Positions 27,601 to 34,954 of a stretch of DNA of 39,433 nt are shown piece by piece. The notes under the pieces are model-generated. The model saw only the letters and a program-made list of their open reading frames with translations, had not been told where the DNA came from and made no database searches. Position 1 is the first letter of the stretch, and every line of letters starts with the position of its first letter. The DNA is from Planctomycetota bacterium (GTDB lineage: Bacteria; Planctomycetota; Phycisphaerae; WQYP01): the NCBI GenBank assembly GCA_021831565.1, contig JAKBMM010000026.1, positions 1 through 39,433 of the forward strand, given 5' to 3'. Both the position numbers and the translations under genes were made by a program.

Positions 27601-27972
27601 GAGAAGGAAATCCGGCCTGGCGCCTCCGGCAAGCTCCGAGACCAATTCCAGCCGCTGTGCGGCCAGCTCATCCGAAACGTTTGACTCTCCCGGCAAAATC
27701 TCCTGGGCGGGAAAGAGACGGGCCTTGGCGCCCGGACAAAAAAATTCGAGCTGATCCACGGCGTCATCGGCTTCGTCCAGATGCGCCGTAACCAGCAGCA
27801 CGGGCCGGTTCAGGCGTGTCTGGATCGCCGCCGCCGCCAGCAGCGCGCAGGATCCCCATTGACCGGTGGCGATGGCATGGCGCTGCGCAACGAGATCCTC
27901 GGCGATGCGGGCGAGAATGGGAGAATCGAAAATACCGCGCAATTCCGCGGGGATGGCTGGTTTTTCCGTCAT
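24607..27972 (-). CDS. mfd: Transcription-repair coupling factor Mfd
   Basis: A 1121-residue protein with the full Mfd layout. It has a UvrB-homology N-terminal region (FPAQEILPGE; FAARGEILDVW), then the RNA polymerase-interaction domain around residues 470-540 (LRAGDYVVHVQHGIAQYQG). The RecG-like helicase follows, with Walker A (GDVGYGKTE), the DEEQ box (VIDEEQRFGVEHK), motif III (TMTATPIPRTL), motif VI (QLRGRVGRS) and a C-terminal TRCF domain. Mfd removes stalled polymerase at lesions and recruits UvrA. The C-terminal 25 residues (SRHGNKSAATSPSRPAGS) are a non-conserved tail. The start at 27972 has only a weak GAAG-type ribosome site. A palindromic element sits 17 bases upstream. Confidence 0.97.
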   Translation of the reverse strand: MTEKPAIPAELRGIFDSPILARIAEDLVAQRHAIATGQWGSCALLAAAAIQTRLNRPVLLVTAHLDEADDAVDQLEFFCPGAKARLFPAQEILPGESNVSDELAAQRLELVSELAGGARPDFLLAPIPALMQPCPDRELLSEELVALPKGALVPGRDALLTWLAAHGYTRLEAVENPGDFAARGEILDVWAAGEPQPVRIHFFADKIERICGFDLETLGPTRDIDVLRLAALGKNAAWPHERTVSFLSWLPEDTIIWFIEPAEIQEQGRGYFDRLADARGVYPPEAVFRQARKFAWAEIHRFDPPGDSVLRLPCRSVAQFDTQPDAALAELAVLARRHQVVVVCRNASERIRLTDLLHVKHPDIMEKVTILIGDLAMGFRWRLSETESTAPDKSAAGADSDDGDSGQWLVLLGHHELFHRYHLKRRLRSIQGARPIDYFLDLRAGDYVVHVQHGIAQYQGVTNLNRDGRSVEYLTLAFARQATLHVPITQIHLVQKYVGGAQGRPPLSTLGGTMWSRQKEKVSEAVEKLAAEMLETQAAREQFPGVAYPEDTLWMKEFENAFPFEPTPDQVICIGEIKNDLRKPRPMDRLLCGDVGYGKTELAIRSAFKVCESGKQVAILAPTTVLVEQHENTFRQRMADYPFVVESISRFKTPGQFRDIIARTARGQVDVLIGTHRLISHDVRFADLGLVVIDEEQRFGVEHKERLKRLRLTVDVLTMTATPIPRTLHMSLLGIRDISNLATPPADRRSVVTEVIPWDPQRIKQAVERELARGGQVYFVHNRVWNIQTIADQVRRLAPTARIVIGHGQMPDHELEDIMHRFVNRQADILVSTTIIESGLDIPSANTIFIHEAENFGLSDLHQLRGRVGRSRHRAYCYLVLSPDKVISGPAAKRLKAMEEYASLGAGFKIALRDLEIRGAGNLLGQEQSGHISAVGYELYCQLLAQAVKRVKNLPLDKPPEVNMDIGITGGLPRAYVGGEKQRMDLYRRLSCCHNLQTLELLRQDVIDAFGPLPKAAETLFALTELRIAAADWSIQSIISRKPDLIFALEDLSKLGPLLSKAPGSVRPVDHKSIHLRLPPAYFDGDTLLTLLRNLLVPKPENNSRHGNKSAATSPSRPAGS

Positions 27973-27989
27973 TTTCTTCAGTTCTCAAC

Positions 27990-28156
27990 TTAGGGGCCGT
28001 CAAGAAATAACCTTTCCAATCTGACTTGGTCTTTTGGCCTCTGGCTTCGTTGCTCGCTCGTTACAGATCCCTGCGGATATGCTCCTCGCTGGCGCCTTGC
28101 CAGAGGCCAAAATCCCCGCGTCATATTTGTAAACCTTATTTCTTGATGGCCCCTTA
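27990..28156. repeat. 161-bp palindromic MITE-like element, copy 1, with TTA flanks
   Basis: An element at 27993-28153, flanked on both sides by TTA (27990-27992, 28154-28156), has imperfect terminal inverted repeats. The left end reads GGGGCCGTCAAGAAATAA and the right end, inverted, GGGGCCATCAAGAAATAA. An inner pair TTTTGGCCTCTGGC/GCCAGAGGCCAAAA makes the whole unit a long hairpin. A near-identical copy lies at 37432-37597. No transposase is encoded. The structure fits a non-autonomous miniature transposable element with a 3-bp TTA target duplication, or a TA target. It sits directly 5' of mfd, in the intergenic region shared with the divergent kdoO gene. Confidence 0.85.
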
Positions 28157-28169
28157 TTCCGGCGGGTAA

Positions 28170-28199
28170 ATTATAATTATCATACGGGGACAAGGTGAA
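28170..28199 (-). promoter_or_regulatory. Candidate promoter for mfd
   Basis: On the minus strand, TTCACC (28194-28199) and a perfect TATAAT (28170-28175) are spaced 18 bases apart. Transcription from here would read through the whole palindromic element before reaching mfd, placing the element in the mRNA leader. This is by motif only; the A/T-rich stretch also contains TATAAT on the plus strand at 28172-28177 without a -35. Confidence 0.35.
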
Positions 28200-28225
28200 G
28201 GGGCAAAATGTGAAGGGACAAAATT
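28186..28225 (+). repeat. Imperfect 14-15-bp tandem repeat between mfd and kdoO
   Basis: Three successive units start GGGGACAAGGTGAA (28186), GGGGCAAAATGTGAA (28200) and GGGACAAAATT (28215). They overlap the candidate mfd -35 region and precede kdoO. They may be binding sites or slippage products; function is unknown. Confidence 0.5.
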
Positions 28226-28261
28226 AGGTCCGGTATCAAACGCGGCTTATTCAGGAACGTA

Positions 28262-29146
28262 ATGGTTATGGAAAGAATTGTGAGTTTCCCTGGCAGGCAG
28301 TGGAACGAATCATGCACGCCCCAGCAGCAACAACAGGCGATGGAATCGCTGGAAAATGGTTGCGTGCTGTTTTTTCCCCACCTCGATTTTGTTTTTTCTC
28401 AAACGGAACAAAAATTTCTCACGCCCGCATGGAGCAACGGAACCCGCAAAAACATAAGTTACAACGCGGCGACGGGGAAAATCCTGGGCGTACAGGGCGA
28501 TCCGGAATCGCGGCGGGAATTGGCGGCGCTGCTGCGGCGTTACGCCGATTGCACACAGACGCTGCTGCACAATTTGTTCGGGCAATACCGGTCGGCCCTG
28601 CTGCGCGCACGAACCAGTTACCGACCGATGCAAATCAAAGGACGCGCCAGTTCCACGACCAAGGATGACACGCGTCTGCATCCGGATGCGTTTCCTTCCC
28701 GCCCCACCGGCGGCAAGCGAATCCTTCGCGTGTTCTGCAATGTCAATCCGCACGGCGCGGGACGCGACTGGCGGATCGGCGAAGCCTTTGAAACATTCGC
28801 CGGCCGGTTCATGCCGCGGAGCCAACCGCCGTTTCCGGGCAGCCGGGAACTGTTATACCTGCTGCGTGTGACGCGGACGCCGCGGACGCTTTATGATCAT
28901 TACATGCTGGCTTTGCACAACACCGGAAAAATGGACGAGTCCTATCAGAAGACCGGCATCCAGAATTCCGTAAGTTTTCCGGCGCGGAGTGTCTGGATTT
29001 GTTTTACCGACGAAGTGCTGCACGCCGTGGACGCGGGGCAATATCTTCTGGAACAGACTTACCTGCTGCCGGTGGAGGCGATGCAATCTCCTGAAAAGTC
29101 GCCGCTGCGGGTGCTGGAACGCATCACCAAAAGGCCGCTGACGTAG
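28262..29146 (+). CDS. kdoO: Kdo 3-hydroxylase, Fe(II)/2-oxoglutarate-dependent
   Basis: A 294-residue protein matching the Kdo hydroxylase family. The conserved block runs from RPMQIKGRASSTTKDDTRLH through PDAFPSRPTGGKRILRVFCN to VNPHGAGRDWRIGE. The facial triad is H140 and D142 (LHPDAF) plus H254 (DEVLHAVDAGQ). The enzyme adds a 3-hydroxyl to Kdo in lipid A-linked LPS core, giving Ko. It implies Kdo-containing LPS and acts at the inner membrane. Start at ATG 28262 (AGGAA just upstream) or ATG 28268. It is divergent from mfd and followed 173 bases later by pyrD. Symbol assigned from motif recall, not a search. Confidence 0.88.
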   Translation: MVMERIVSFPGRQWNESCTPQQQQQAMESLENGCVLFFPHLDFVFSQTEQKFLTPAWSNGTRKNISYNAATGKILGVQGDPESRRELAALLRRYADCTQTLLHNLFGQYRSALLRARTSYRPMQIKGRASSTTKDDTRLHPDAFPSRPTGGKRILRVFCNVNPHGAGRDWRIGEAFETFAGRFMPRSQPPFPGSRELLYLLRVTRTPRTLYDHYMLALHNTGKMDESYQKTGIQNSVSFPARSVWICFTDEVLHAVDAGQYLLEQTYLLPVEAMQSPEKSPLRVLERITKRPLT

Positions 29147-29254
29147 TTTTCGCCCACGGCTGGGAAGACCTCAACGATCATCAGACGCTGTGGAACGATC
29201 TGCTGTGGCAGATCGTGACCAAGCGAGGTGTAAATGCCGATAAGCCCTTGGCCG

Positions 29255-29280
29255 CCCTCGCCGTCGACCCTCGCCGTCGA
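29255..29280 (+). repeat. Exact 13-bp tandem duplication upstream of pyrD
   Basis: CCCTCGCCGTCGA occurs twice back to back (29255-29267, 29268-29280). Since 13 is not a multiple of three, it argues that the open frame upstream of ATG 29320 is not conserved coding sequence. Confidence 0.7.
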
Positions 29281-29319
29281 CGCTTTACATATTCGCCGGG
29301 GCGCGGCACACTGGAGAGG

Positions 29320-30309
29320 ATGAACAACATCGCCGCCCCTCCCCCCACCGGTGAACCGGACCTTTCCGTACGACTGGGAAACATGCTGCTGGCGAATCCC
29401 GTGATGACCGCCTCGGGAACCTGTGGATATGCCGACGAATATGCCGACTTCACCGATCTGAGCCAACTGGGCGCGTTTGTCACCAAGGCGATCAGCAAAA
29501 CACCGCGCAAAGGAAACGAAAGTTATCGCGTAATCGAAACCCGCGCCGGGCTGCTCAACGCCATTGGTCTGGCCAACATTGGCTTGGCGCGGTTTTTGAA
29601 GGAAAAAATACCACTTCTGGAAAAAATGGGCGTGCCGGTGATCGTCAACGTTCCCGGATGGCAGATAGAAGATTACGCCGACGTGGCGGAACGGCTCGAT
29701 CACGAATCGCCGGTCGTGCGGGGAATTGAGCTGAACGTAAGCTGCCCGAACGTCAAGAGCGGCTTGAGCTTCGGCACAGATGCGGTCCGTCTGGCCCAAC
29801 TGGTCGCGGCGGTGCGCCGGCGCGTATCGCGTTGCACGTTGATCGTCAAACTCTCGCCGAACGTGACGGATATCGCCGTCACGGCGCGGGCGGCGGTGGA
29901 GGCCGGCGCGGACTGCCTGTCGTTGGTGAACACGTTTACCGCCATGGTGGTGGACATTGAAAAAGGCCGCCCCTGGCTCGCCAACGGCGTGGGCGGTTTA
30001 AGCGGGCCGGCCATCAAACCCATCGCGGTTTACATGGTTCACCGCGTCTACTCACAGGTGGCCAGGAAGCATCAGATTCCCCTGATCGGCATGGGCGGAA
30101 TTCAAAGCTGGTCGGACGCGGTCGAATTCCTGCTGGCCGGCGCCACCGCCGTAGCCGTCGGCACCGCCCTGTTCATTGATCCGGCGATCCCGCTGAAAAT
30201 TTGCGAAGGCCTGCGGGAATATCTGACTCGCAAAGAGAAAAAGAACGTAATCGAAATCATCGGCGCGCTGGCGATGCCGGAGGAAGGCCGGGCCGGCGGC
30301 AATTCCTGA
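29320..30309 (+). CDS. pyrD: Dihydroorotate dehydrogenase, class 1B catalytic subunit
   Basis: A 329-residue FMN TIM barrel oxidising dihydroorotate to orotate in pyrimidine synthesis. The catalytic base is C142 in ELNVSCPNVKSG, the class 1 signature (class 2 uses Ser). The FMN-binding features ASGTCGYADEY, TKAIS and IGMGGIQSWSDAVEF are all present. KGRPWLANGVGGLSGPAIKP is typical of class 1B, which normally works with the PyrK flavoprotein; no pyrK is in the window. ATG 29320 is chosen because MNNIAAPP begins just before the conserved region. Its GGAG (29313-29316) is rather close, and a GTG at 29215 is an alternative. Confidence 0.93.
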   Translation: MNNIAAPPPTGEPDLSVRLGNMLLANPVMTASGTCGYADEYADFTDLSQLGAFVTKAISKTPRKGNESYRVIETRAGLLNAIGLANIGLARFLKEKIPLLEKMGVPVIVNVPGWQIEDYADVAERLDHESPVVRGIELNVSCPNVKSGLSFGTDAVRLAQLVAAVRRRVSRCTLIVKLSPNVTDIAVTARAAVEAGADCLSLVNTFTAMVVDIEKGRPWLANGVGGLSGPAIKPIAVYMVHRVYSQVARKHQIPLIGMGGIQSWSDAVEFLLAGATAVAVGTALFIDPAIPLKICEGLREYLTRKEKKNVIEIIGALAMPEEGRAGGNS

Positions 30310-30407
30310 TCCATGTCGTTGGAACACACCATAAATTTGGATATGACAACTGATATCTCCTGATATTTCCAGAATTTCCCGGACCGCGGCGCGCCGGCGG
30401 GCTGTTG

Positions 30408-30447
30408 GCGCCGCCGGCGAAGCTCTCCGCGCAGGCGCCGGCGGCGC
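30408..30447. other. Perfect 12-bp inverted repeat downstream of pyrD
   Basis: GCGCCGCCGGCG (30408-30419) and CGCCGGCGGCGC (30436-30447) pair perfectly around a 16-base loop, about 100 bases after pyrD. There is no T-run, so it is not a standard intrinsic terminator. Confidence 0.5.
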
Positions 30448-30634
30448 ATTGCAACCGAAACAGGAAAATCGCCAATGCCCCGGATCGTCCCCCGCAATTG
30501 ACGCGATTCGCCCGTTTTTATACGGACAAATTGCGTCCCCACCGGCCGCACAACCCATAATGAAAAAAAAATTCCGCGTGGTCGATTTTTCTTCTCACCG
30601 CCGGCGCGGAGCGCCGATGAAACAACAGGTCGCA

Positions 30635-30661
30635 ACGTCCGGCGGATCGCCCGCCGGACGT
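30635..30661 (+). other. 11-bp hairpin in the leader of the subtilase-like gene
   Basis: ACGTCCGGCGG (30635-30645) and CCGCCGGACGT (30651-30661) form a perfect stem with a 5-base loop. A second palindrome CCTCCGGAGG (30673-30682) follows directly and contains a GGAGG ribosome site, so folding could hide or expose it. The surrounding interval 30310-30691 otherwise shows no gene. Confidence 0.45.
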
Positions 30662-30691
30662 CCGCTAAAAACCCTCCGGAGGAGTCCACCC

Positions 30692-30763
30692 ATGCCCAAC
30701 GGCACAAGAGCCTCCCACCCGCAAAGCGTGAGTAAAGTAGTAGTGATAATTATATGTAGGTGA
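30692..30763 (+). CDS. Possible 23-residue leader peptide
   Basis: A 24-codon frame starts with ATG 30692, preceded by a strong ribosome site (AGGAG, 7 bases upstream). It encodes MPNGTRASHPQ followed by a hydrophobic run ending VVVIIICR. It stops 3 bases before the ATG of the subtilase-like gene, so ribosomes could reinitiate. No homology is recognised; it may be a regulatory leader or chance. Confidence 0.35.
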   Translation: MPNGTRASHPQSVSKVVVIIICR

Positions 30764-30766
30764 ATT

Positions 30767-32293
30767 ATGATAGCTCCGCATTTCGCCCGCCGCGGCGGGC
30801 CATGCGGAGGGAAGAGAGTCGGAGGCTTTCTGGCCGTGGCGATGTCGCTGGCCGCCGCGGCGAGCCTGCGGGCCACCATTCTGGACCAGATCGGCGTGAC
30901 GCAGTTGCTGCAGGTCAACCCCACGTTGACCGGCGCCGGCGTGAGCGTCGCCCAGGTGGAGGCGTCCGCGGGTTATGGCGATCTTTTCGAGCCGAATCCC
31001 GCCGACCAGAACACCAGTTCCAATGCGCCGGGCTACACTTTCATCAACGATACCGGCACAACCAGTTCCACTTTCGACCCCGCCGAATATTCGAGCCACG
31101 CCGACATGGTCGCCTCTGATTTTTATGGGGCCGCCGGCGGCGTTTCGCCGGGCATCGCGCATGTGGATGTCTGGGACGCCAGTGAAGAATACACCGTTTT
31201 GGCCAACGGTGGGAAGCTTATTCCCGCCGGCCAGACTGCAGCGCCCGCCGTGGTCAATCAGAGTTTTATTTTTGAGGATGAAAGCGCCGGGGAAGACGCC
31301 TACCTGACCATGCTCTACGACAGCTACGCCACCACGAACAACACCCTGTTCGTTTCCGGCGTAGGAAACGGCGCGAGTATGACAACGGCAACCACACCGA
31401 CCAGCCAGATCAATCCGCCCTCCGACGCCTACAACGGCCTGGCCGTCGCCGCTTATGGCGGATCCAGCGGTGTAGGACCCACCTGGGACGGACGCTCCAA
31501 ACCTGACATCACCGCGCCCGGCAGCGAGACCAGTTTCACCACCCCCTTGGTGTCAGGCGTCGCAACCATGCTGGTACAGGCGGGAAATGAAGGAGTAGGC
31601 GGGTCCGGCACGCAGGCCGCGGCTACGAACATTCGAACTCTCAAGGCCCTGCTGCTCAATGGCGCCGTCAAACCGGCGGGGTGGTATCACACCGCCACCA
31701 GCCCGCTTGACCCGCGTTATGGAGCCGGGATCGTTAATGCTTACAATTCCTACGTCCAGCTTGCGGCCGGAATGCACCCCTACAGCGCCGCCACCAGCAC
31801 GGCTCTGGGCGCAACGCCGACGTTTGACAGCACCGCGCCGCTTCAAACCAGCCCGACCGGCTGGAACCTGGCTTCGATCACCAGCAGCACCAGCGCCAAC
31901 GGCGTGGATCACTACATGTTCAACCTGCCCGCGAAAGGGAACAACGTCTATGACCTTACCGCAACGCTGGTCTGGAATCGCCAGGCGGGTCAATCCAAGA
32001 TCAATAATCTCGATTTGTACCTCGTCAACTCGGCCAATGATGCGGTCGCCGTAAGCGATAGTTCCATCGATAATGTCCAGCAACTGTTTATCGGCGATCT
32101 GCTACCCGGCCAATACGATCTGGTGGTGATGAAACTTGGCGGCACCAACGAAATATCCCCCACCAGCACCTATTCCCTGGCGTACCAGTTTACCGATCCA
32201 GTCGGCACGCCCGAACCGGCCACACTGACGCTGCTTTTGCCCGTCTTGGCGCTCCTGCCGCGCCGCGCTCCACGAAAGCGTCATGGAAAGTAA
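30767..32293 (+). CDS. S8-like (subtilase) secreted protein with PEP-CTERM tail
   Basis: A 508-residue protein. An N-terminal signal peptide (VGGFLAVAMSLAAAASLRA) is followed by a subtilase-like core. H111 (SSHADMVAS) matches the catalytic His, N201 (SGVGNGA) the oxyanion-hole Asn, and S256 (TSFTTPLVSGVATML) the nucleophile, with KPDITAPG before it. The usual catalytic Asp of V-x-D-T/S-G is E65 (VAQVEAS). After about residue 340 comes a beta-rich P/proprotein-like domain (DLYLVNSANDAV, LPGQYDLVV). The C-terminus TPEPATLTLLLPVLALLPRRAPRK is a PEP-CTERM sorting signal (PEP motif, membrane segment, Arg-rich end), implying exosortase processing and exposure in exopolysaccharide or on the surface. 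Confidence 0.82.
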   Translation: MIAPHFARRGGPCGGKRVGGFLAVAMSLAAAASLRATILDQIGVTQLLQVNPTLTGAGVSVAQVEASAGYGDLFEPNPADQNTSSNAPGYTFINDTGTTSSTFDPAEYSSHADMVASDFYGAAGGVSPGIAHVDVWDASEEYTVLANGGKLIPAGQTAAPAVVNQSFIFEDESAGEDAYLTMLYDSYATTNNTLFVSGVGNGASMTTATTPTSQINPPSDAYNGLAVAAYGGSSGVGPTWDGRSKPDITAPGSETSFTTPLVSGVATMLVQAGNEGVGGSGTQAAATNIRTLKALLLNGAVKPAGWYHTATSPLDPRYGAGIVNAYNSYVQLAAGMHPYSAATSTALGATPTFDSTAPLQTSPTGWNLASITSSTSANGVDHYMFNLPAKGNNVYDLTATLVWNRQAGQSKINNLDLYLVNSANDAVAVSDSSIDNVQQLFIGDLLPGQYDLVVMKLGGTNEISPTSTYSLAYQFTDPVGTPEPATLTLLLPVLALLPRRAPRKRHGK

Positions 32294-32345
32294 TGGAAAA
32301 CCCAGACCGTTCCCACCGCCCGCCGGCGAAATGCTTTTTTTTCTT

Positions 32346-32373
32346 TTGACACGCCTTCGCGGCGGTCTATAAT
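32346..32373 (+). promoter_or_regulatory. Consensus sigma-70 promoter upstream of the HEAT-repeat gene
   Basis: A perfect TTGACA (32346-32351) and a perfect TATAAT (32368-32373) are separated by 16 bases. The spacer contains the inverted repeat CGCC...GGCG, which could be an operator. The predicted leader to GTG 32544 is about 165 bases and can form a long-range 7-bp pairing GAGATAA/TTATCTC (32393-32399 with 32448-32454). Confidence 0.7.
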
Positions 32374-32543
32374 CGGCAACAATCCGGGCTTGGAGATAAC
32401 CGCCGAGCGCGACGGGAAGCGTTTGGAGACGATCGGACGGAAAACCATTATCTCTCTGCGGTGGTTTGTTGAAACGCCGTCCTGGCGCAGAGGATTCGGT
32501 CGCGAACCCTGGCGGGGGAGACCGGAAATTCGGAGGTTTTATC

Positions 32544-34922
32544 GTGTTGAGTCCGCTGCGAAAATCAGTTGTCGCAAGGTCTACCGCACCATGGCGCCGG
32601 GGTGAAAAATATGACGGGGGCGTCTGTGTCCGCGAGCAGCCGGCCACGGTCAGCCGCACTTCGAAGCCGGCGGTCAAAGGCCACCGGTGGTTCCTTTTGA
32701 CGCGCTCGCCTGGCGCCCGTTCGCGGCTCGCCATAGGGCCCATGCTCATCGCCGCCGTTGCGGCCATCGGAGCGGTGGGCTTCTCCAGCCGACCCTGTCC
32801 AGCCCGGCCGGCGAGCGCGACGACCCAAGCCCTACCCTCGCAACTGGTGAACCAGGCCGATCTATTCATGCATTATTCATTGATGGGCGATCAAAAACTC
32901 GCCCACGCTTACGGCGAAGCGATTCTTCAGGCAAAACCTTCGCCGGTGGAACTCCTGCGCGCTTTCGAGAAGGCGTCCAATGGGCGGCGAATTTCACAGA
33001 TTCTTGTAGACAACCAGCAAAACAAGAAATTGCGCCCTGTTTCCACCCGTATCGCGGCACTGCTGGAAGCAGGCCATATTGCCCTGGCTCGGAACGCCAA
33101 TCGCATCCGCGCGGCCATTCTGGCTATGAGCCGCAGTCCGCGGGCATTTGTTGTTTCCCGCCAACGGCTCACGGCGGCGGGAGAATTCGCGGTTCCCTTC
33201 TTCATCCACTACCTGAACAACCCGGCTGACAAGGCGCTGGCGCCATATATCATTCAGATGATGAGCGACATCGGCAAACCACTGCTCAACCCGCTGGTCG
33301 TACAGCTTCAAACGCCGGTAGTGTCGGAAAAAATCCAGCTTGTCAACGTATTGGGCAACATCGGTTATCCCCAGGCTTTACCGTATCTGAAGCAGATACT
33401 CGAGGCGCCGGCTTCCCCGCCCGCCCTGAAACAAGCCGCCCGGAGAGCCATCGCCAAGGTGGATCCGACGGGTCAGTTCTCACGGATGAGTCCCGCGCAG
33501 CTTTACCTCTGGCTGGCCTGGACCTATTTTCGCAATGAACCATCGGTGGCGGCAAACTATCCAGCGGCGGCGACCAACCCCATCTGGTATTACGATAAGG
33601 GGCTGCACGATGTAACCGGCGTGATGGTTCCCACCCCGATTTGGAAAGACATCCAGACCATGCGGGCCTGCAAGGACGCTCTGAGGCTGGCACCTGAGAG
33701 CTCCCCGGCTATCAGTCTGTGGCTGACGGCGAACCTGCAGCGAGAGGTGGACCTGCCCCCCGGCCAGAGCGATCCAACGCTCCCGGCTCATGCGCCGGAT
33801 GCCCAGTATTACGCCGTGGCGGCCGGTCCAGTTTATCTCAATCCCGCCCTGACCATCGCCCTGCGACGGGGCAACAGCCGGCTTATTCTTAAGATTATCA
33901 ACGCCCTGGCGCGGACCGGCGGAATTCGGGGGCTTATAGGCAACGGCAAGTTGCCGACACCGCTTATTCAAGCGATGTCCTACCCCGATCCGGAAGTGCG
34001 CTTCGCCGCCGCTTACGCGCTGGCCGCGGCCAACCCCGCCCGCGCGTTTACCGGAGCGCACCGGGTAACGCCAGTCCTGGCGGCGACCATCGCCCAAACC
34101 AGCAAACCCGCCTTGCTGCTGGTCGATCCGAATGCGCAGAACCGCAATCGCCTGACGGCGGAGCTGCGCGCCGACTTCCATCCAATTGCTTCGGCCACGC
34201 TCTCCCAGGCGGTGCGGAAAATGCGCCGTGTGCCATACGTGGCTCTGATTATTGTTCCCGGTGGTCGACCCGCCGAACATTTGCTCGCACTGGCGGCGAG
34301 CAATTATCGCCTGCGCTACACGCCGGTGCTTGTGACCTGTCCCGCAGCGCGGCTGGCGGCCCTGCATTTGAAATATGTCGCGTACCGGACCTTTGGAGAA
34401 ATTCCGCGCCATGCCAACAAGCAGACCGTGCTGGCGGCTTATCACCAGATTCTTGCCAGAATCCCGATCTCTCACGAAACTCCCGCAAAACGCCTGCAGC
34501 ACGCTCTGCAGGCAACTCATCTGCTCAAGCTTATGGCCATCAACCGCGCCTGCATCTACAGCGTGAATGCGGCGCTTCCCGCCCTGCGCCTGGCCCTGAG
34601 GAATTCGCACCGCCGCGTGGTCATGGCGGCGGCCGGGGTGCTCGGCCGCATGGAAAACCCGCAGGCGCAGCATATCCTTGCCCGGGCCGTTTTGCAGGGA
34701 GCCAGCACCGCCACCGCGGTACGGGAGAAATTGTTCGCTGATCTGGCGGAGTCGGCGCGCAACGTGGGCGATCATTTAAGTCCACGGCAGATTCACCGGC
34801 TTATTGAGATAGTCGCGACCGAACCACACGCCGGCATCCGAAATGCCGCAGCGCAGACCTTAGGCTCTCTAAATGTACCGAGCAATCAGATTTCCATTTT
34901 GATTCGGCGGCAGGCGCACTAA
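32544..34922 (+). CDS. HEAT-repeat protein with degenerate receiver-like domain, membrane-anchored or exported
   Basis: A 792-residue protein. Start GTG 32544 is chosen because GGAGG lies 7 bases upstream; the longer ATG frame lacks one. A basic, low-complexity stretch of about 65 residues precedes a hydrophobic segment (MLIAAVAAIGAVGF), so the protein may be anchored with its bulk outside; an alternative start at ATG 32742 would make this a plain signal peptide. HEAT-type alpha repeats follow (IQLVNVLGNIGYPQALPYLK; DPEVRFAAAYALAAANP; RRVVMAAAGVLGRMENPQA). From D528 (LLLVDPN) to about residue 640 lies a response-regulator-receiver-like domain. Its phospho-acceptor position reads LIIVPGG, with Pro in place of Asp, so it is probably a pseudo-receiver used for binding. 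No enzymatic motif is seen. Confidence 0.65.
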   Translation: MLSPLRKSVVARSTAPWRRGEKYDGGVCVREQPATVSRTSKPAVKGHRWFLLTRSPGARSRLAIGPMLIAAVAAIGAVGFSSRPCPARPASATTQALPSQLVNQADLFMHYSLMGDQKLAHAYGEAILQAKPSPVELLRAFEKASNGRRISQILVDNQQNKKLRPVSTRIAALLEAGHIALARNANRIRAAILAMSRSPRAFVVSRQRLTAAGEFAVPFFIHYLNNPADKALAPYIIQMMSDIGKPLLNPLVVQLQTPVVSEKIQLVNVLGNIGYPQALPYLKQILEAPASPPALKQAARRAIAKVDPTGQFSRMSPAQLYLWLAWTYFRNEPSVAANYPAAATNPIWYYDKGLHDVTGVMVPTPIWKDIQTMRACKDALRLAPESSPAISLWLTANLQREVDLPPGQSDPTLPAHAPDAQYYAVAAGPVYLNPALTIALRRGNSRLILKIINALARTGGIRGLIGNGKLPTPLIQAMSYPDPEVRFAAAYALAAANPARAFTGAHRVTPVLAATIAQTSKPALLLVDPNAQNRNRLTAELRADFHPIASATLSQAVRKMRRVPYVALIIVPGGRPAEHLLALAASNYRLRYTPVLVTCPAARLAALHLKYVAYRTFGEIPRHANKQTVLAAYHQILARIPISHETPAKRLQHALQATHLLKLMAINRACIYSVNAALPALRLALRNSHRRVVMAAAGVLGRMENPQAQHILARAVLQGASTATAVREKLFADLAESARNVGDHLSPRQIHRLIEIVATEPHAGIRNAAAQTLGSLNVPSNQISILIRRQAH

Positions 34923-34954
34923 CTATCTCAATAGACTGGCCCTAATTATATGGG

